64,000 nt of DNA. Origin: Oceanospirillaceae bacterium (GTDB lineage: Bacteria; Pseudomonadota; Gammaproteobacteria; Pseudomonadales; Balneatricaceae). The stretch lies in assembly GCA_024640955.1 (NCBI GenBank), contig JAHEDZ010000006.1, positions 32,503 to 96,502 on the forward strand, written 5' to 3'. Below the pieces are notes generated by a model. That model was not told the DNA's origin and did no database searches. It worked only from the letters and a program-made list of their open reading frames with translations. Shown one piece after another: positions 1-8,713 of this stretch (positions within the stretch are counted from its first letter, which is position 1; each line of letters begins with the position of its first letter). The position numbers and the translations under genes were made by a program.

Positions 1-98
1 TCTCTTTTTTTAGCGTGTCGCAAAATTTGATTCGCAATACTTATACCACCGATTTTCTCACAACCGGCGGCGCAGGCGTACCCTGAGGGCCTTACCTA

Positions 99-977
99 TT
101 AGTGCAATGAACCCTCGTCATTTAGGCGACCGTCGTTGTGAAACAGGGCGCGGATATCGGCAGTATCAAAGCTATACAGCTCATTGCAGAACTGGCAGCT
201 CATCTCAATCGCACCGCCCTGCTCTTCGGCAAGCTCTAACAACTCATCTTGCGTCATCATCTGCATCGCATTGGCGCTACGCTCGCGGCTGCAGTCGCAG
301 TTGAAGATAAGATCTTCAGATTCGAACAGGCGCACTGTTTCCTCGTGGTACAGGCGGTAAAGGATGGTCTCGTTGTCGAGCTGCAACAGTTCTTCCGATT
401 TGAGCGTTTGAGCTAAAGCGACAATGTGCTCCCAGTCGGCAGAGCCTGTACCCGCCGCAGGCAGGACCTGAGTGAGCATACCGGCTGCATGCTTGCCATC
501 GGCGGCGAGCTGAATTTTGGTGGGTAGCTGCTCTGATTGAGAGAAGTAGCGTTCCAGACAGTCACTCAGGGTGGCACCTTCGAGTGACACAACACCTTGA
601 TAACGTTGACCGTCTTTTGGCTCGATGGTTAGAGCCATACGGCCATTCTGCAGCAGCTCATCCAAGCGCTCGGCATCAGGCAGCTCTCCTTCATCGAAAC
701 GCGCAATCGCACGTACATGATTATCATGGGTCGCTTCGGCCATCAGAATCCTAACAGCACCCTCGCCCTGAGCTTGGAGTGATACACGACCTTCGATCTT
801 CAGGTTGGATGTGAGTAGCGCAACTGCCGCCAGCAACTCACCCAGCAGAATCTGTAGTCGCTCGGGGTAGTCGGCGCGGGCAAGCACTTCCGCATAGGCT
901 TTATCGAGACCCACAATGGCACCTCGCACATCAATATCATCAAACAGAAGGCGTTGAATTTGGTCAGGACTACTCAT
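99..977 (-). CDS. hslO: Hsp33 redox-activated chaperone
   Basis: Cytoplasmic holdase chaperone that binds unfolding proteins when oxidation releases its zinc and opens disulfides. The 292-residue product has the usual length. The zinc/redox switch is visible at the C-terminus: a CxC at residues 227 and 229 and a CxxC at 261 and 264. The N-terminal three quarters is the folded substrate-binding domain. It is the last gene of a leftward set yrfG-hslR-hslO, the same order as in enterobacteria, about 85 bases after hslR. Start ATG at 977 gives the typical N-terminus with a conserved RLLFDD-like segment. Confidence 0.97.
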   Translation of the reverse strand: MSSPDQIQRLLFDDIDVRGAIVGLDKAYAEVLARADYPERLQILLGELLAAVALLTSNLKIEGRVSLQAQGEGAVRILMAEATHDNHVRAIARFDEGELPDAERLDELLQNGRMALTIEPKDGQRYQGVVSLEGATLSDCLERYFSQSEQLPTKIQLAADGKHAAGMLTQVLPAAGTGSADWEHIVALAQTLKSEELLQLDNETILYRLYHEETVRLFESEDLIFNCDCSRERSANAMQMMTQDELLELAEEQGGAIEMSCQFCNELYSFDTADIRALFHNDGRLNDEGSLH

Positions 978-1063
978 GAATTTTTGCGCTCAAACTCGAT
1001 AAAAAACGGCATATTTCGAAGTGCGTAAATTGTAACGAAAAATTGGGCAACCGCCGACCCCTA

Positions 1064-1450
1064 CTAGCCGTCCCAGAACCCTTTAATGCGCAGCAGTTCG
1101 CGCCTACTCTTTTTATTTGGTCGATTTTCGGGTGCAGACCCAAGATTTTTGCGCGCCTCGGCATTGGATGCGCGTTTATCGACACTCTCTTGGGTCTCTC
1201 GGTAGAGTTTTTGGGCCTCAGGCGCTCCGCGACGCGTGTCGGACAGTCCTAACACCTCGATTATCTTCTCTTCATACCCTTGTCGCAGTTTTATCTCGGC
1301 GCCAATCTCAACATTTCTGGAGCATTTGGCCTTGTGGCCGTTGTATTGAACCTTGCCCCCCTCGATCATCTCCTTGGCTAAACCTCGCGTCTTGTAGAAA
1401 CGCGCAGCCCAGAGCCACTTATCGAGTCGAACCTGTTCTGAATCACTCAT
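1064..1450 (-). CDS. hslR: Hsp15, S4-domain ribosome-associated heat shock protein
   Basis: Small basic RNA-binding protein of 128 residues. Family members bind free 50S subunits carrying a stalled nascent chain and help recycle them. The S4 fold is seen at about residues 7-70, opening with VRLDKWLWAARFYKTR, followed by a lysine/arginine-rich tail. Its ATG overlaps the yrfG stop by one base (TAATG), so translation is probably coupled. hslO follows, so two stress proteins sit together as in E. coli. Confidence 0.95.
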   Translation of the reverse strand: MSDSEQVRLDKWLWAARFYKTRGLAKEMIEGGKVQYNGHKAKCSRNVEIGAEIKLRQGYEEKIIEVLGLSDTRRGAPEAQKLYRETQESVDKRASNAEARKNLGSAPENRPNKKSRRELLRIKGFWDG

Positions 1451-2109
1451 TAGTCGGGAAACACCTCAGAAAAATCCTGTAACACGGGAAAATCACAATC
1501 ATCGAGATCACGCGGTGGTTGCTGGCTATCGGGTTGCGAAATCGTGAGCAGATGTGCGATGCCATAATCACGTGCGGAGCGAAGCACCGGCAAGCTATCG
1601 TCCACCATTAGAGTACGCTCTGGATCGAAAGGTTCGATCTGCTGGAGCTTTTCCCAGAACAGCTGCTGCTCTTTTGGCACGCCAAAGTCGTGCGAACTAA
1701 TAACGCGGTCGATCTCTGACTCCAGCTCTGTGTGTCTGAATTTCAAATCAACTCCACCACGGTGAGAGTTCGTTACAATCACGATACGACGACCGGTCTG
1801 GCGCACACGTTGCAAAAATTCCTGAACCGAATCACGGTAACCGATCTTATCTGCCACCTCTGCCTTTAGCTCGGTAATGGGTAGATCTAACTCTTTTGAC
1901 CAGTAATCAAAGCAGTACCACTGCAGCGTACCCACTTCCCGCATGATGCGCTCATGCAACCAGATTCGAGCCTCATCGGGGTCGAGCTGATTTTTCTCAG
2001 CATAGACAGCGGGAATAAACTCAAGCCAGAAGTGGCTATCAAAGTGGAGATCGAGCAAAGTTCCGTCCATATCTAGAAAGACGGTATCTATCGCTTGCCA
2101 ATTCAACAT
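1450..2109 (-). CDS. yrfG: GMP/IMP nucleotidase, HAD family
   Basis: Haloacid-dehalogenase-type phosphatase of the YrfG family, which dephosphorylates purine mononucleotides. The nucleophile motif DMDGT starts at residue 13 (Asp13, Asp15), and a second acidic motif (MVDDSLPV) lies in the C-terminal third. I chose ATG at 2109 because it gives the family N-terminus, with the DxDGT motif about 13 residues in; the frame stays open upstream to a TTG at 2148. First gene of yrfG-hslR-hslO and divergent from nudE, the arrangement found in enterobacteria. Confidence 0.92.
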   Translation of the reverse strand: MLNWQAIDTVFLDMDGTLLDLHFDSHFWLEFIPAVYAEKNQLDPDEARIWLHERIMREVGTLQWYCFDYWSKELDLPITELKAEVADKIGYRDSVQEFLQRVRQTGRRIVIVTNSHRGGVDLKFRHTELESEIDRVISSHDFGVPKEQQLFWEKLQQIEPFDPERTLMVDDSLPVLRSARDYGIAHLLTISQPDSQQPPRDLDDCDFPVLQDFSEVFPD

Positions 2110-2138
2110 AATCAGGGAACACTCAGGGTTCAGCATGG

Positions 2139-2699
2139 ATGAATACAAGTATGCACATCAAACCCGAGATTTTGAAGCTAAGTCGCCCTGAGCGTTCGCG
2201 ACTTTTTCATGTAGAGCAGGTCCATCTGCGTTTTAGTAACGGCGAAGAACGCATGTTCGAGCGGTTGATAACGCCACCTCGTGGGGCCGTGATGGTGATA
2301 GCGATTGATGAGGATGATCATCTAATCCTAATCCGCGAGTACGCTGCTGGGCTTGATGAGTATGTGCTGACGCTGCCCAAAGGGGTTATAGACCCAGGTG
2401 AAGATCCGGTTCAGGCGGCCAATCGAGAATTGCAGGAGGAGGCCGGCTTCGGTGCTCGCGAGCTCCATCCGCTCAAGCGTATCAGCGCTGCGCCAAACTA
2501 CATGGGACACATGCTCGATCTCGTTATTGCGCGCGATCTCTATCCAAGCAAGTTGGAGGGCGATGAGCCGGAGCCGCTAGAGGTAGTGCGCTATCCGCTA
2601 TCTCAGATCGACGATCTGATTACCCAAGCAGATTTCCATGAGGGCCGTGCTATCGCCGCTCTGTTCTTGCTGAAAAATTGGCTGGCTGAGAATCGTTAA
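2139..2699 (+). CDS. nudE: ADP compounds hydrolase NudE (Nudix)
   Basis: Nudix hydrolase that cleaves ADP-ribose, NADH, Ap3A and related ADP compounds. The 186-residue product carries a full Nudix box at residues 82-104 (G-x5-E-x7-RELQEE-x-GF) and is close in length and sequence to E. coli NudE. The conserved segment EGDEPEPLEVVRYPL, typical of NudE, follows. Two ATG starts are possible (2139, 2151). Divergent from yrfG with a very short or absent gap, so the two promoters must overlap the starts. Confidence 0.95.
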   Translation: MNTSMHIKPEILKLSRPERSRLFHVEQVHLRFSNGEERMFERLITPPRGAVMVIAIDEDDHLILIREYAAGLDEYVLTLPKGVIDPGEDPVQAANRELQEEAGFGARELHPLKRISAAPNYMGHMLDLVIARDLYPSKLEGDEPEPLEVVRYPLSQIDDLITQADFHEGRAIAALFLLKNWLAENR

Positions 2700-2782
2700 T
2701 CGGCTAATTTGGGAGCGATCGACCAAAGGTACTTTCGCGACCCACTGGAAAATATGCCTCCGGCATACATCCCTCTTACCGT

Positions 2783-3064
2783 CTACTCACCGGATTTGCA
2801 GGCTAGCGTTCCTGCCATGATCGTTTGCTCTACCTTGGTCTCAAATGCGGAGTCTCCTTTATCCATCCGCATGATGCGTTCCACATCCAGATCAGAAAAT
2901 CGCTCGTGAACGTAATCCGACAGACAGTTACACTGAGCTTCGGTACCGCCACCTGATGTACATCCATCGCGGAACGGCTCCCACGTCTTGGATGTGAGGT
3001 ACTGGGTTTTCACAACATAGACCGCCAGCATCACAATACTGATCCAAACGAGCACTTTAGACAT
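2783..3064 (-). CDS. Small single-pass membrane protein, function unknown
   Basis: 93-residue protein that I do not recognise. Residues 4-20 form one hydrophobic segment; the remainder is polar, probably periplasmic, and contains several cysteines (around DGCTSGGG, QCNCLSD and near the C-terminus) that could form disulfides. The start ATG at 3064 has a short upstream region of its own. It stands alone between nudE and sodB. Coding is supported by the coherent membrane-anchor-plus-cysteine layout, not by a known family. Confidence 0.7.
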   Translation of the reverse strand: MSKVLVWISIVMLAVYVVKTQYLTSKTWEPFRDGCTSGGGTEAQCNCLSDYVHERFSDLDVERIMRMDKGDSAFETKVEQTIMAGTLACKSGE

Positions 3065-3283
3065 AGCTGTACCTTGATTAACGAGAAAGCGGCCCTATTG
3101 TAAGGGTGTTGAGATGTGGCGCCAGCTAACTTTAGTTGCACCACAGTAAACAGGTTATAACGGCCTAACAAACCGCGCTAAAGAGCCTGTTATCTGCGCT
3201 TTAAGTATTATAAAAGGGTGTTATCATACGCCCCAGCGTTTTACAGGCTTTTCGATCACAATTTAACGATTATGGAGCAACCC

Positions 3284-3868
3284 ATGAGCTTTGAACTGCC
3301 AGCACTGCCATATGCAAAAGATGCACTGGAGCCACACGTCTCTGCTGAGACTCTGGACTTCCACCACGGCAAACACCACAACACTTACGTTGTAAAACTG
3401 AACGGCCTGCTCCCAGGCTCTGAGTTTGAAGGTAAGACACTGGAAGAGATCATCATGTCTGCTCCAGCGGGCGGCGTATTCAACAACGCAGCACAGATCT
3501 GGAACCACACCTTCTACTGGCACTCTCTGTCACCAAACGGCGGCGGCGCTGCAACCGGTGCGATTGCTGATGCGATCAACGCTAAGTGGGGCTCTTTTGA
3601 AGCCTTCCAGGAAGCGTTCAACGACAAAGCAGTAAACAACTTCGGCTCTTCTTGGACTTGGTTGGTTAAGAACGCTGACGGTTCACTTGATATCGTTAAC
3701 ACTAGCAACGCTGGCACGCCAATGACTGACGGCCAGACTGCAATCCTGACCGTTGACCTGTGGGAACACGCTTACTACATTGACTACCGCAATGTACGTC
3801 CAGACTACCTGAAAGGTTTCTGGTCACTGGTTAACTGGGAATTCGCAAACGCGAACCTCGCAGCCTAA
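3284..3868 (+). CDS. sodB: Iron superoxide dismutase
   Basis: Cytoplasmic superoxide dismutase of 194 residues. The metal ligands are His27, His75, Asp158 and His162. The AAQIWNH segment (Gln71) and the glycine-rich GGGAATG are features of the iron-type enzyme rather than the manganese type. ATG at 3284 is chosen over the in-frame upstream start at 3218 because a GGAG ribosome-binding site precedes it and the protein then starts [10 protein letters not shown], the family N-terminus. A strong terminator follows at 3884-3912, so it is probably a single-gene transcript. Confidence 0.97.
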   Translation: MSFELPALPYAKDALEPHVSAETLDFHHGKHHNTYVVKLNGLLPGSEFEGKTLEEIIMSAPAGGVFNNAAQIWNHTFYWHSLSPNGGGAATGAIADAINAKWGSFEAFQEAFNDKAVNNFGSSWTWLVKNADGSLDIVNTSNAGTPMTDGQTAILTVDLWEHAYYIDYRNVRPDYLKGFWSLVNWEFANANLAA

Positions 3869-3883
3869 TCTGCGCTCAGTCGT

Positions 3884-3912
3884 AAAAAGGAAGCCTCGGC
3901 TTCCTTTTTTTT
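3884..3912 (+). terminator. Rho-independent terminator of sodB
   Basis: Inverted repeat AAAAAGGAAGCC / GGCTTCCTTTTT with a two-base loop, ending in eight T residues. It lies 15 bases after the sodB stop codon. Confidence 0.93.
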
Positions 3913-3953
3913 GGCGAGTTTGGTAACTCTTCTTATTTATTCTGGATCTTCAT

Positions 3954-6416
3954 ATGTCTAATCAAACTCCGCGCATCGAACAATTAATCGATCAGATGAC
4001 ACTCGAGGAGCAGGTGAGCCTTTTATCTGGCGAAGACTTCTGGTCTCTACCAGCTATCCCACGCCTGGGCATCAACAAGATGCGGGTCACAGACGGTCCA
4101 AATGGTGCGCGCGGATCAGGCTCTCTTTTCGGTGGTGTAAGTGCTGCCTGCTTTCCATGCGGAATATCTATTGGTGCGACTTGGAATCCAAAGCTAACCG
4201 AAGAGATCGGAAAAGCGATTGCTCAAGAGGTAAAGTCCAAAAGCGCCCACCTTTCTCTCGGCCCAACGGTGAACGTCCATCGCAGTTGCACCAATGGCCG
4301 AAACTTCGAGTGCTACTCGGAGGATCCAGAACTCGCTGCCTCGCTAACTACAGCCTATATTAAAGGGCTACAACGCGAGGGCGTAGGTTCTGCGGTAAAA
4401 CACTTTGCCGGTAATGAAAGCGAAATTGAGCGCACCACCACTGATTCGGTTATTGATGAGCGAACACTGCGTGAAATTTATCTGCGTCCCTTCGAGGACG
4501 CCGTCAAGAAAGCTGGCACTTGGTCGATGATGTCCTCGTACAACAAATTAAATGGGACCTATACAGCCGAAAACAGATGGCTTTTGACCCAGGTTCTGCG
4601 GGACGAATGGGGATTCGACGGCGCACTCACTTCTGATTGGTTCGGTTCGCGTTCCACTGCGCCAACAATTAATGCGGGCCTCAATATGGAGATGCCGGGG
4701 CCTGTGCGTGATCGCGGTCAAAAATTGATCGATGCGATCGATGCTGGCGACGTGTCCCGCGAACAGGTCCGCTCTCTGGCACTTGATGTACTCCGACTGA
4801 TGGAGCGAGTCGGATCGTTAGCCGACAACAGCGCCTTCGAAGAGCATGCAGATAATCTCCCAGAGCACCGTACCCTTATTCGACAGGCAGGTGCAGAGGG
4901 AACTGTTCTGTTGAAAAACAGCACAAATCTTCTGCCACTCCAGCCAAAAACCGCAGGAAAAATAGCTGTAATCGGCCCGAATGCCAACGTGGCTCAGATC
5001 ATGGGAGGAGGCTCAGCCCAACTCAACCCACACTACACAGTTACTCCACTGGATGGTCTTAAAGCCCGTATAGATAAATCAAATCTGATTTTTGAAAAAG
5101 GGTGCAGCAACTACCGATTTGAACCCCTGTACAAAGGTGAACTGCAGGTAGAGTTTTTTGCCAACCGTGAGTTGAGCGGCGAACCGGTGCACACTGAGTC
5201 AATGACCGATGGAGTAGCTTTTTGGATACCACCTTTCGGCGGCAATAAGGTCGAGGTTGGAAACTTTTCAGCACGCGTATCGGCGAAATACACACCAAAA
5301 AGCTCAGGCACTCACCATCTAGGCTTCCACTGTGCTGGTTTGGCACGGGTTTTCCTGAACGATGAGCTGATCCTTGATTTAACCGACAATTGGACAAAGG
5401 GCCGAACATTCTTCGAGGAAGGGTGTGACGAACAGACGGTTCCAGTCGAATTAATGGCCGAGACGGAGTGCAAAATTCACTTCGACTTTATGAGCCGCGA
5501 AAGCGATAACCTCACTCTCTCAGCCTGGCGTCTAGGTATCTCCAAACCGCTCGGTGACGTAGAGATGGATGAGGCCGTAAACGCAGCGGCAGAGGCGGAT
5601 ACAGTTGTACTCTTTGCTGGTCGCTCTGGCGAGTGGGACGCTGAAGGCAGTGACCTTGAGAATATAGCCCTCCCTGGTCGCCAGGATGAGCTGATAAGCA
5701 AAGTTCTGGCAGCAAACCCCAATACCGTAGTTGTATTGCAAACCGGTGGCCCAACTGAGATGCCGTGGGTAGATCAAGCAGACACCCTTCTACAAGCTTG
5801 GTATCCAGGACAGGAGTGCGGTAACGCCATCGCTGATGTGCTCTTCGGTGACGTAGAGCCAACAGGCCGTCTGCCACAGAGCTTCCCGGTGAAGTGGAGC
5901 GATAACCCAACAGCTGTCGGCGATGAACTCGTCTACCCAGGCAAGGACGGCCGCGTTGAGTACCGCGAGAAGCTCAATATTGGCTACCGCCACTACGATG
6001 CAACCGGTGTGAAACCACTTTTCCCATTCGGTTTTGGCTTGGGCTACACCGCCTTTGCTCTGAGTGACCTCAATGCAGAAGCCAACGCTGATGGCAGCGT
6101 CGCAGCGAGTGTGAAGGTTACCAATACCGGCGCAAATCACGGCACTACCGTAGTGCAGCTCTACACCTCAGAACTGAGCAGCAGAGTTGAGCGACCGGTT
6201 AAAGAGCTGAAGCAGTTCAACAAGCTCACCCTGCAGGCAGGCGAGAGCGCAGTTGTGGAGTTTGAATTGGGTCTACGCGACTTTGCCTACTGTGATGTAG
6301 ATGCCAAAGGCTGGCGTGTAGACGCGGGAACCTTCCGCCTCAGCGCTGGCTTCAACGCTGAGCAGATTGAGCAGACCTGCGAGATCCAACTCGCCGACCA
6401 GTTCGCCGGCTATTGA
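3954..6416 (+). CDS. Glycoside hydrolase family 3 (beta-glucosidase-like) with PA14 insert
   Basis: 820-residue GH3 enzyme that probably removes terminal beta-linked sugars from oligosaccharides or glycosides. The order is: N-terminal TIM-barrel domain with KHFAGNESE (about residue 149) and the nucleophile Asp228 in TSDWFG; second alpha/beta domain; an inserted PA14-like carbohydrate-binding module at about 395-530 (LQVEFFANRELSGEPV to ARVFLNDELILDL); rest of the alpha/beta domain; C-terminal fibronectin-III-like domain (VTNTGANHGTTVVQLY). No signal peptide, so cytosolic. It has no sugar transporter or regulator beside it. Start ATG at 3954 gives the normal family N-terminus. Substrate cannot be told from sequence. 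Confidence 0.9.
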   Translation: MSNQTPRIEQLIDQMTLEEQVSLLSGEDFWSLPAIPRLGINKMRVTDGPNGARGSGSLFGGVSAACFPCGISIGATWNPKLTEEIGKAIAQEVKSKSAHLSLGPTVNVHRSCTNGRNFECYSEDPELAASLTTAYIKGLQREGVGSAVKHFAGNESEIERTTTDSVIDERTLREIYLRPFEDAVKKAGTWSMMSSYNKLNGTYTAENRWLLTQVLRDEWGFDGALTSDWFGSRSTAPTINAGLNMEMPGPVRDRGQKLIDAIDAGDVSREQVRSLALDVLRLMERVGSLADNSAFEEHADNLPEHRTLIRQAGAEGTVLLKNSTNLLPLQPKTAGKIAVIGPNANVAQIMGGGSAQLNPHYTVTPLDGLKARIDKSNLIFEKGCSNYRFEPLYKGELQVEFFANRELSGEPVHTESMTDGVAFWIPPFGGNKVEVGNFSARVSAKYTPKSSGTHHLGFHCAGLARVFLNDELILDLTDNWTKGRTFFEEGCDEQTVPVELMAETECKIHFDFMSRESDNLTLSAWRLGISKPLGDVEMDEAVNAAAEADTVVLFAGRSGEWDAEGSDLENIALPGRQDELISKVLAANPNTVVVLQTGGPTEMPWVDQADTLLQAWYPGQECGNAIADVLFGDVEPTGRLPQSFPVKWSDNPTAVGDELVYPGKDGRVEYREKLNIGYRHYDATGVKPLFPFGFGLGYTAFALSDLNAEANADGSVAASVKVTNTGANHGTTVVQLYTSELSSRVERPVKELKQFNKLTLQAGESAVVEFELGLRDFAYCDVDAKGWRVDAGTFRLSAGFNAEQIEQTCEIQLADQFAGY

Positions 6417-6418
6417 TT

Positions 6419-6470
6419 TGTAGGAGCGCAGCTATGCTACGCGATCGCGCCCATAAAGTGCGCTCCTACA
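6419..6470. repeat. REP-like palindrome after the GH3 gene
   Basis: Perfect 12-base inverted repeat TGTAGGAGCGCA (6419-6430) / TGCGCTCCTACA (6459-6470) around a centre containing the palindrome CGCGATCGCG (6440-6449). It starts two bases after the GH3 stop codon. Related sequences lie at 26456-26592, 28830-28862, 52721-52803 and, in degenerate form, 61074-61113. All sit at gene 3' ends, as REP elements do. Confidence 0.8.
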
Positions 6471-7095
6471 GGAATTTAGACTTGTTGGTGACGACTACGT
6501 TGAAGGAGATCGAAATACGTGGGGTATCTGCGAGGTTGGGGTGTACGAAATGGTGCAGGAATGCCGGCCAGAGGAAGAGCTCTCCCGGCGTAGGTAGGCA
6601 CCGATATTCAGGATCAAACTGCCCATCATTGCGAAGAGCTGTCATATTGGCAGCACCTCTAGGATCATAGAAACTGATACAACCGGGGTTCAGGTCGTCT
6701 CGCCCTGTCGAACTTGGTTGTTCAGGCACATCAAGGTAGTAGGTTCCGGAGAGCCAAGAGTGTGGGTGATTATGCAGGTTGTGGTAATCGCCTTTGGCGT
6801 TTATATTCGCCCATGCCTGCACGGAGACCTCTGGCATCGTTGAGATACCTGCCTCAGAAACATAATCAGCAATGGCCCGCATCACGCACTGCTGCAACCA
6901 AGCAATAGCCGGGTGATTAAGTTCGAATAGGTTCTGGTTGAGGTAGTTGGTCGTTAGCTGATTTTGCTGTGCATTTGCCTGCATTAGCAGGGTCGAAATT
7001 ACCGGATTGGCCGCTTCATGCCCGGGCAGCTTGATGGACATGAACAGAGTCGGCCAGAGACGCCGAAACTCAGCTTGGCCATCAACCCGCTGCAT
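6466..7095 (-). CDS. 2-oxoglutarate/Fe(II) oxygenase, TIGR02466-like
   Basis: 209-residue protein of the putative 2OG-Fe(II) oxygenase family known by recall as TIGR02466/PF13759. Iron-binding histidines are in the segment NLHNHPHSWLSGTYYLD and the distal LHHFVHPN segment; the arginine expected to hold 2-oxoglutarate is in PRISISFNV. The ATG at 7095 overlaps the stop of the TusA-like gene by one base (TGATG), so it is the distal gene of the leftward FDH transcript or a coupled pair with tusA. Substrate unknown. The in-frame TTG one codon upstream is less likely as the start. Confidence 0.85.
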   Translation of the reverse strand: MQRVDGQAEFRRLWPTLFMSIKLPGHEAANPVISTLLMQANAQQNQLTTNYLNQNLFELNHPAIAWLQQCVMRAIADYVSEAGISTMPEVSVQAWANINAKGDYHNLHNHPHSWLSGTYYLDVPEQPSSTGRDDLNPGCISFYDPRGAANMTALRNDGQFDPEYRCLPTPGELFLWPAFLHHFVHPNLADTPRISISFNVVVTNKSKFL

Positions 7096-7313
7096 CAAGC
7101 GAGCTTAATCCTGTAACGAATGACGCCACCCTCTGACTCTTGAATTAAAAGCAGTTCGTGGCCAACAAGCTCACAGAGCGACAGCAGATCACGACGGCCG
7201 CTAGGATCGTCAGTGAAGAAATCTACCTCAGTACCACTCGGCAGGCCAGCGGTACGCTTCTTCAGACGGAGTATAGGCAAAGGGCAAAGCAGGCCGACAG
7301 CGTCGACCTGCAT
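7095..7313 (-). CDS. TusA/SirA-like sulfur carrier protein
   Basis: Small TusA-fold protein that would carry persulfide sulfur on the cysteine of its GLLCPLPILRLKK motif. Family members hand sulfur to tRNA thiolation, molybdenum cofactor or FDH maturation. I chose ATG at 7313 (72 residues), since the DAVGLLCP motif then lies near the N-terminus as in E. coli TusA; the open frame extends upstream to 7382 but there overlaps the 42-residue peptide gene. Placement inside the FDH transcript suggests a sulfur-relay role with FdhD (inference), not tRNA modification. Confidence 0.85.
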   Translation of the reverse strand: MQVDAVGLLCPLPILRLKKRTAGLPSGTEVDFFTDDPSGRRDLLSLCELVGHELLLIQESEGGVIRYRIKLA

Positions 7314-7326
7314 CACCTCAGTCTGC

Positions 7327-7455
7327 TCAGTTACGTCGTACGCTGCTTGCACTGCTGCCGCGCTCCGCTGCCGACCAACCAAACTCGTTCAGCACTGTCG
7401 GTGCCGCAAACGCTATCACCAGTGCCACTGCAAACGCAGAGATCATTGCTTTCAC
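7327..7455 (-). CDS. 42-residue hydrophobic peptide in the fdh operon
   Basis: Short gene with a GTG start at 7455 whose bases overlap the fdhC stop (GTGA), preceded by a near-perfect ribosome-binding site AAAGGAGG eight bases upstream. The product starts MKAMISAFAVALVIAFAAP and has one hydrophobic segment at residues 4-22, followed by a polar tail ending SSVRRN. The stop at 7327 is 14 bases before the TusA-like start. It looks like a single-pass inner-membrane peptide made together with the FDH gamma subunit. I do not know its function. Confidence 0.72.
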   Translation of the reverse strand: MKAMISAFAVALVIAFAAPTVLNEFGWSAAERGSSASSVRRN

Positions 7456-8636
7456 GATGAACCTCCTTTGCCCTGCCCTGTACCCTGCTTAGCTTCCACT
7501 TCAGCAACCCACAGATCATGATGCTGGCGTGCCCATTCCAAATCCACCTGACCATTACCCATTGCATCAAAGGCACCTTCCATACCGACAGAACCGATAT
7601 AGATATGAGCGATAATCGCTAGCATCATCACGAAGGCAATAATTGAGTGCCAGATGTTGGCGTACTGCATCTCTTCGTGCGGCAACAGCACTGTAGGAAG
7701 ATCTGTGCCAGCCACCGAGTTGATCAGTGCAAAAGTCTTGGCAAACATTGGCATCTCAAATGGGAACAGCAACGACAAACCAGACAGTGATACTGACAGG
7801 CCTAGCAACATAACAGTCCAGAAGATGATCTTCTGACCCGCGTTGAACTTCTTCGCTGATGGGTGCGACTTGGTGAAGATACCTCCGCCAGCCAACAACC
7901 ATTTGATATCCAACTTATTAGGGATGTTGTGCGCCACCCACATGAAGAAGGTCATCACCAGCCCAATCATGAAGGCCCAGGCAATATTGTTGTGGATAAA
8001 CTTCGAACCCGCTGCCAGTGTTGCAAAGGCTTCAGGACCCATCGCCGGTATCAAGAATTTACGGCCCATTAACACCAGCAGCCCGGTAACACCCAACGCG
8101 ACAAATGACCCGGCCAGCAACCAGTGGCCAAAACGCTCTATCGCTTTAAAGCGCTCAATAGTTGTGCCTGCAGGCCCACCATCAATCATGATGCGACCAC
8201 GGACAAAATAGAAGAAAATCAACAATCCGATGATACCCAGCAGTGCACCACCACCGTAGGTAATTACCGGCCCCTCACGAAGCTGGTACCAGGGCATACC
8301 GGCGTCCTGAATAAGGACCTCTGCTGCTGGCCCTCGCTGTTGCAGTGAAGGATTGATCTCGTTGTAACGAATTGCTCGGTATACCTCAGAGTCTGACACA
8401 CCGCCGTTGGTACCCAACTGTTCAGTGGTATCTTTGGCTCGGCTCGGGTCTCCGACGTTTTCCGATCTGAAGCGCTCATCAACGTCCAGGTGCGCTTGAC
8501 GCGCCATAATATCTTCCAGTGTCTGAGCACCGCCAGTTGAGGTGCGATCGACAACAGGTGCTGCCTCGTTCGCCCAACTGGTGTTGAACAGTGATGCTAC
8601 CAACAACAGGGCAGCAGTTACCGCTTTGAAATTCAT
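7452..8636 (-). CDS. fdhC: Formate dehydrogenase gamma subunit, cytochrome b
   Basis: Membrane di-heme cytochrome b that anchors the FDH complex and passes electrons to the quinone pool. From ATG at 8636 the 394-residue product has a signal peptide (MNFKAVTAALLLVASLFNTSWA), a periplasmic stretch, then about five hydrophobic helices; histidines for heme lie in ERFGHWLLAG, SKFIHNNIAW and NIWHSIIAF. A GGAG precedes this start; the open frame to 8744 runs into fdhB and is rejected. The long soluble N-terminal extension is typical of the FdhC type found in Wolinella or Shewanella rather than E. coli FdnI. Confidence 0.93.
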   Translation of the reverse strand: MNFKAVTAALLLVASLFNTSWANEAAPVVDRTSTGGAQTLEDIMARQAHLDVDERFRSENVGDPSRAKDTTEQLGTNGGVSDSEVYRAIRYNEINPSLQQRGPAAEVLIQDAGMPWYQLREGPVITYGGGALLGIIGLLIFFYFVRGRIMIDGGPAGTTIERFKAIERFGHWLLAGSFVALGVTGLLVLMGRKFLIPAMGPEAFATLAAGSKFIHNNIAWAFMIGLVMTFFMWVAHNIPNKLDIKWLLAGGGIFTKSHPSAKKFNAGQKIIFWTVMLLGLSVSLSGLSLLFPFEMPMFAKTFALINSVAGTDLPTVLLPHEEMQYANIWHSIIAFVMMLAIIAHIYIGSVGMEGAFDAMGNGQVDLEWARQHHDLWVAEVEAKQGTGQGKGGSS

Positions 8637-8713
8637 AAGGGCACTCCAATAGAATCCACTAAATGAAGCTGTTAGAGATAATCCGGGGCCCGAAGGCCCC
8701 GGCCAAAGCCTGA

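Noticed and set aside
3136..3161. sigma70 promoter TTGCAC/TATAAC upstream of sodB
   Set aside because: The spacing is only 14 bases, too short for a normal promoter.
5512..5910. Minus-strand ORF inside the GH3 gene
   Set aside because: Antisense shadow rich in Leu/Arg/His; the forward frame is fully supported by GH3 motifs.
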